DNA of 64,000 nucleotides from Oscillospiraceae bacterium (GTDB lineage Bacteria; Bacillota; Clostridia; Oscillospirales; Acutalibacteraceae), in NCBI GenBank assembly GCA_015065425.1, contig SVQH01000002.1, positions 39,521-103,520 of the forward strand, written 5' to 3'. Below, in pieces: positions 62,640 to 64,000 of this stretch. The notes beneath the pieces were generated by a model, which had not been told where the DNA came from, searched no databases, and saw only the letters and a program-made list of their open reading frames with translations. The position numbers were made by a program, and so were the translations under genes. Positions within the stretch are counted from its first letter, which is position 1, and each line of letters begins with the position of its first letter.

Positions 62640-63350
62640 ATGGCATTGCTTGAAGTTAAAGATTTGCAGGTTAATTACGGCGTTATAAGAGCCATAAAGG
62701 GTATTAGCTTTGAAGTAAACGAAGGTGAGATAGTTTCCCTTATTGGTGCAAACGGAGCGGGAAAAACCACTACCATGCAGAGTATTATGGGACTTATTCC
62801 CATAAAAGGCGGAACCGTTACTTATGACGGTAAGGTAATTAATAAAATTCCCGGACATAAGCTCATTTCCATGGGTATGAGTCAGGTTCCCGAAGGAAGA
62901 CGTGTTTTTCAGGAACTGACCGTTTATGAAAATCTTATAATGGGTGCTTATACTCAGAAAAACAAGAAACAGATAAAAGAAGATATTGGAGATATCTATA
63001 CCCGTTTTCCGAGACTCGGTGAGAGAAGAAATCAGATAGCAGGTACTCTTTCGGGCGGTGAGCAGCAGATGCTTGCCATGGGCAGAGCAATGATGAGCCA
63101 TCCGAAGCTCATTATGCTGGATGAACCTTCCATGGGTCTTTCTCCTCTTCTTGTTGATCAGGTTTTTGATATTATCAGGGACTTCCATAAGCAGGGTATG
63201 ACAGTTCTTCTTGTTGAACAGAATGCAAAAAAAGCTCTTTCGGTTTCTGACAGAGCTTATGTGCTTGAGACAGGTGATATTACTTTTTCAGGTGCGGGAG
63301 AAGAGCTTCTCAATAATGAAAGTGTTAAAAAGGCATATCTCGGCGAATAA
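62640..63350 (+). CDS. livF: Branched-chain amino-acid ABC ATPase LivF
   Basis: The 236-residue ATPase has Walker A 'GANGAGKTTTMQ', 'SQVPEGRRVFQELTVYENL' (the LivF signature), 'TLSGGEQQMLAMGRAMM' and Walker B 'LIMLDEPSMGLSP'. It pairs with LivG to drive uptake. It is the last gene of the operon; a terminator follows. Confidence 0.96.
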   Translation: MALLEVKDLQVNYGVIRAIKGISFEVNEGEIVSLIGANGAGKTTTMQSIMGLIPIKGGTVTYDGKVINKIPGHKLISMGMSQVPEGRRVFQELTVYENLIMGAYTQKNKKQIKEDIGDIYTRFPRLGERRNQIAGTLSGGEQQMLAMGRAMMSHPKLIMLDEPSMGLSPLLVDQVFDIIRDFHKQGMTVLLVEQNAKKALSVSDRAYVLETGDITFSGAGEELLNNESVKKAYLGE

Positions 63351-63361
63351 AATATTTCCGT

Positions 63362-63393
63362 AATTCCGTTCATTATTTTGTATGAGCGGAATT
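63362..63393 (+). terminator. Terminator of the liv operon
   Basis: AATTCCGTTCAT (63362-63373) pairs with ATGAGCGGAATT (63382-63393) with one G-U pair, followed by TCTTTTG. It starts 12 nt after the livF stop. Confidence 0.78.
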
Positions 63394-63454
63394 TCTTTTG
63401 TCGTTTTTATACAAAAAATAATATCAATTTTTTTGCTTTAATGATAAAAAAATA

Positions 63455-63484
63455 TTGTTAATATTTACATTAATATGTTATAAT
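63455..63484 (+). promoter_or_regulatory. Promoter of the zinc-ribbon kinase gene
   Basis: TTGTTA (63455-63460), 18 nt and a perfect TATAAT (63479-63484) in a very AT-rich stretch. About 145 nt of untranslated leader would precede ATG 63635. Confidence 0.5.
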
Positions 63485-63634
63485 ATTTTTATATTTATTA
63501 TTATATGTAAAATTTGAGTGTTTTTGTAACGGTAAAAATTATATTACAGATTTTTTTCAATATTCGGTATCATTAAGCTAAAGTTTTTCTCTGATGTTTG
63601 CGGCTTGGTATCTGTAAGAGTGAGGAGGGAAAGG

Positions 63635-64000
63635 ATGTTTTGTCCTGCATGCGGTAAAAATATTGATGATAATGAAGCTTTGTTTTGCCCCGAGTGCGGA
63701 TGTGCACTGAATAGCAGTGCTGCAGAAGTAAAAGGACAGAATGCTTTTCTTTATGACATCAGCAATGTCTGGCCTTCATGGAAGCTTGAAAAACAGTTGG
63801 GTAAAGGGTCTTACGGTGTTGTATACAGTGCCGTAAGAAAAGATTACTGTTTTGAAAGCCGTGCTGCAATAAAGATAATTTCCATTCCTCAGAGCACGGC
63901 AGAGATAGACTCCCTTCGTTCGTAAGGCGTTGACAAAGAGAGTACGAGGAAATATCTCAAAGCGGTCGTAGATGAATTTATCGGTGAAATAGATGTGATG
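63635..64000 (+). pseudogene. Zinc-ribbon Ser/Thr kinase, broken by an in-frame TAA and cut by the window edge
   Basis: ATG 63635 has a strong RBS (GAGGAGGG). Residues 2-24 form a zinc ribbon (CPAC...CPEC) and a Hanks-type kinase starts at about residue 50 with the glycine loop 'LGKGSYGVVYSA' and the VAIK-like Lys in 'AAIKII'. A TAA at 63923-63925 stops the frame after 96 residues, but the same frame continues open to the window end with kinase-like sequence (ESTRKYLKAVVDEFIGEI). The TAA sits where GAA (Glu) would fit, so one G-to-T change could explain it. It is either a recent pseudogene or a sequence error. Confidence 0.7.

Noticed and set aside
61767-63188. A 473-codon open frame on the minus strand opposite livG and livF.
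   Set aside because: The plus-strand frames carry complete ABC ATPase motifs, while the minus frame is low-complexity with no motif or RBS. It is a shadow caused by codon bias.

Overview
The window is chromosomal DNA of a low-to-moderate-GC anaerobic member of the Bacillota, most likely an uncultured gut or rumen Clostridia (Oscillospirales/Eubacteriales type). This is inferred from AGGAGG-type ribosome sites, sigma-A-like TTGnnn-17-TATAAT promoters, a Coat-F-like spore protein, a two-gene SUF-like Fe-S system, a zinc-type L28, many intracellular plant-glycan hydrolases and large surface proteins with InlB/Flg_new and GLUG repeats. No rRNA, tRNA, CRISPR array, transposase or phage gene was seen.

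Layout. 1-2.6 kb: a hairpin repeat, a secreted GLUG protein and a self-regulated TetR repressor. 2.9-9.2 kb: an acetyltransferase, a GH30 hydrolase, a CoA module (coaBC, an ECF S-component probably for pantothenate, coaX) and the CCA-adding enzyme. 9.2-17.3 kb: malQ diverging from a four-gene glycan operon (GH3, esterase, nucleoside-hydrolase-like protein, membrane-anchored GH-A hydrolase with two carbohydrate-binding-like modules). 17.4-21.7 kb: a SufC/SufB-like pair, a DUF1294 protein, a GH5 endoglycoceramidase-like enzyme, a 35-residue membrane peptide and a Coat-F-like protein. 21.8-23.5 kb: a HipBA toxin-antitoxin pair with a 26-bp palindromic operator. 23.8-30.4 kb: a 2218-residue repeat-rich surface protein.

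31.0-40.4 kb is the most unusual region. It holds seven genes in two transcription units: a dynamin-like GTPase, a small GTPase, an unrecognised 216-residue protein, a GTPase-shaped protein without a P-loop, a membrane VWA protein, a membrane-anchored Sel1-subtilase, and a zinc-ribbon membrane protein with 36 consecutive prolines. Both units are preceded by the same hairpin plus TATAATG element at identical spacing, so they probably act together. I propose it as a candidate undescribed GTPase/VWA/protease membrane system; its function is unknown.

40.4-64 kb is mostly housekeeping: gapA, a 2-hydroxyacid dehydrogenase, a VTT-type membrane protein, galactokinase, mutS2, a TraX-like protein, rpmB, a DUF1015 protein, an orphan peptide-binding lipoprotein, rmuC, an oxidoreductase, a second GH3, a PfkB sugar kinase, folD and a complete branched-chain amino-acid ABC operon (livJHMGF). 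At the right edge lies a zinc-ribbon Ser/Thr kinase gene whose frame is interrupted by a TAA and which runs out of the window.
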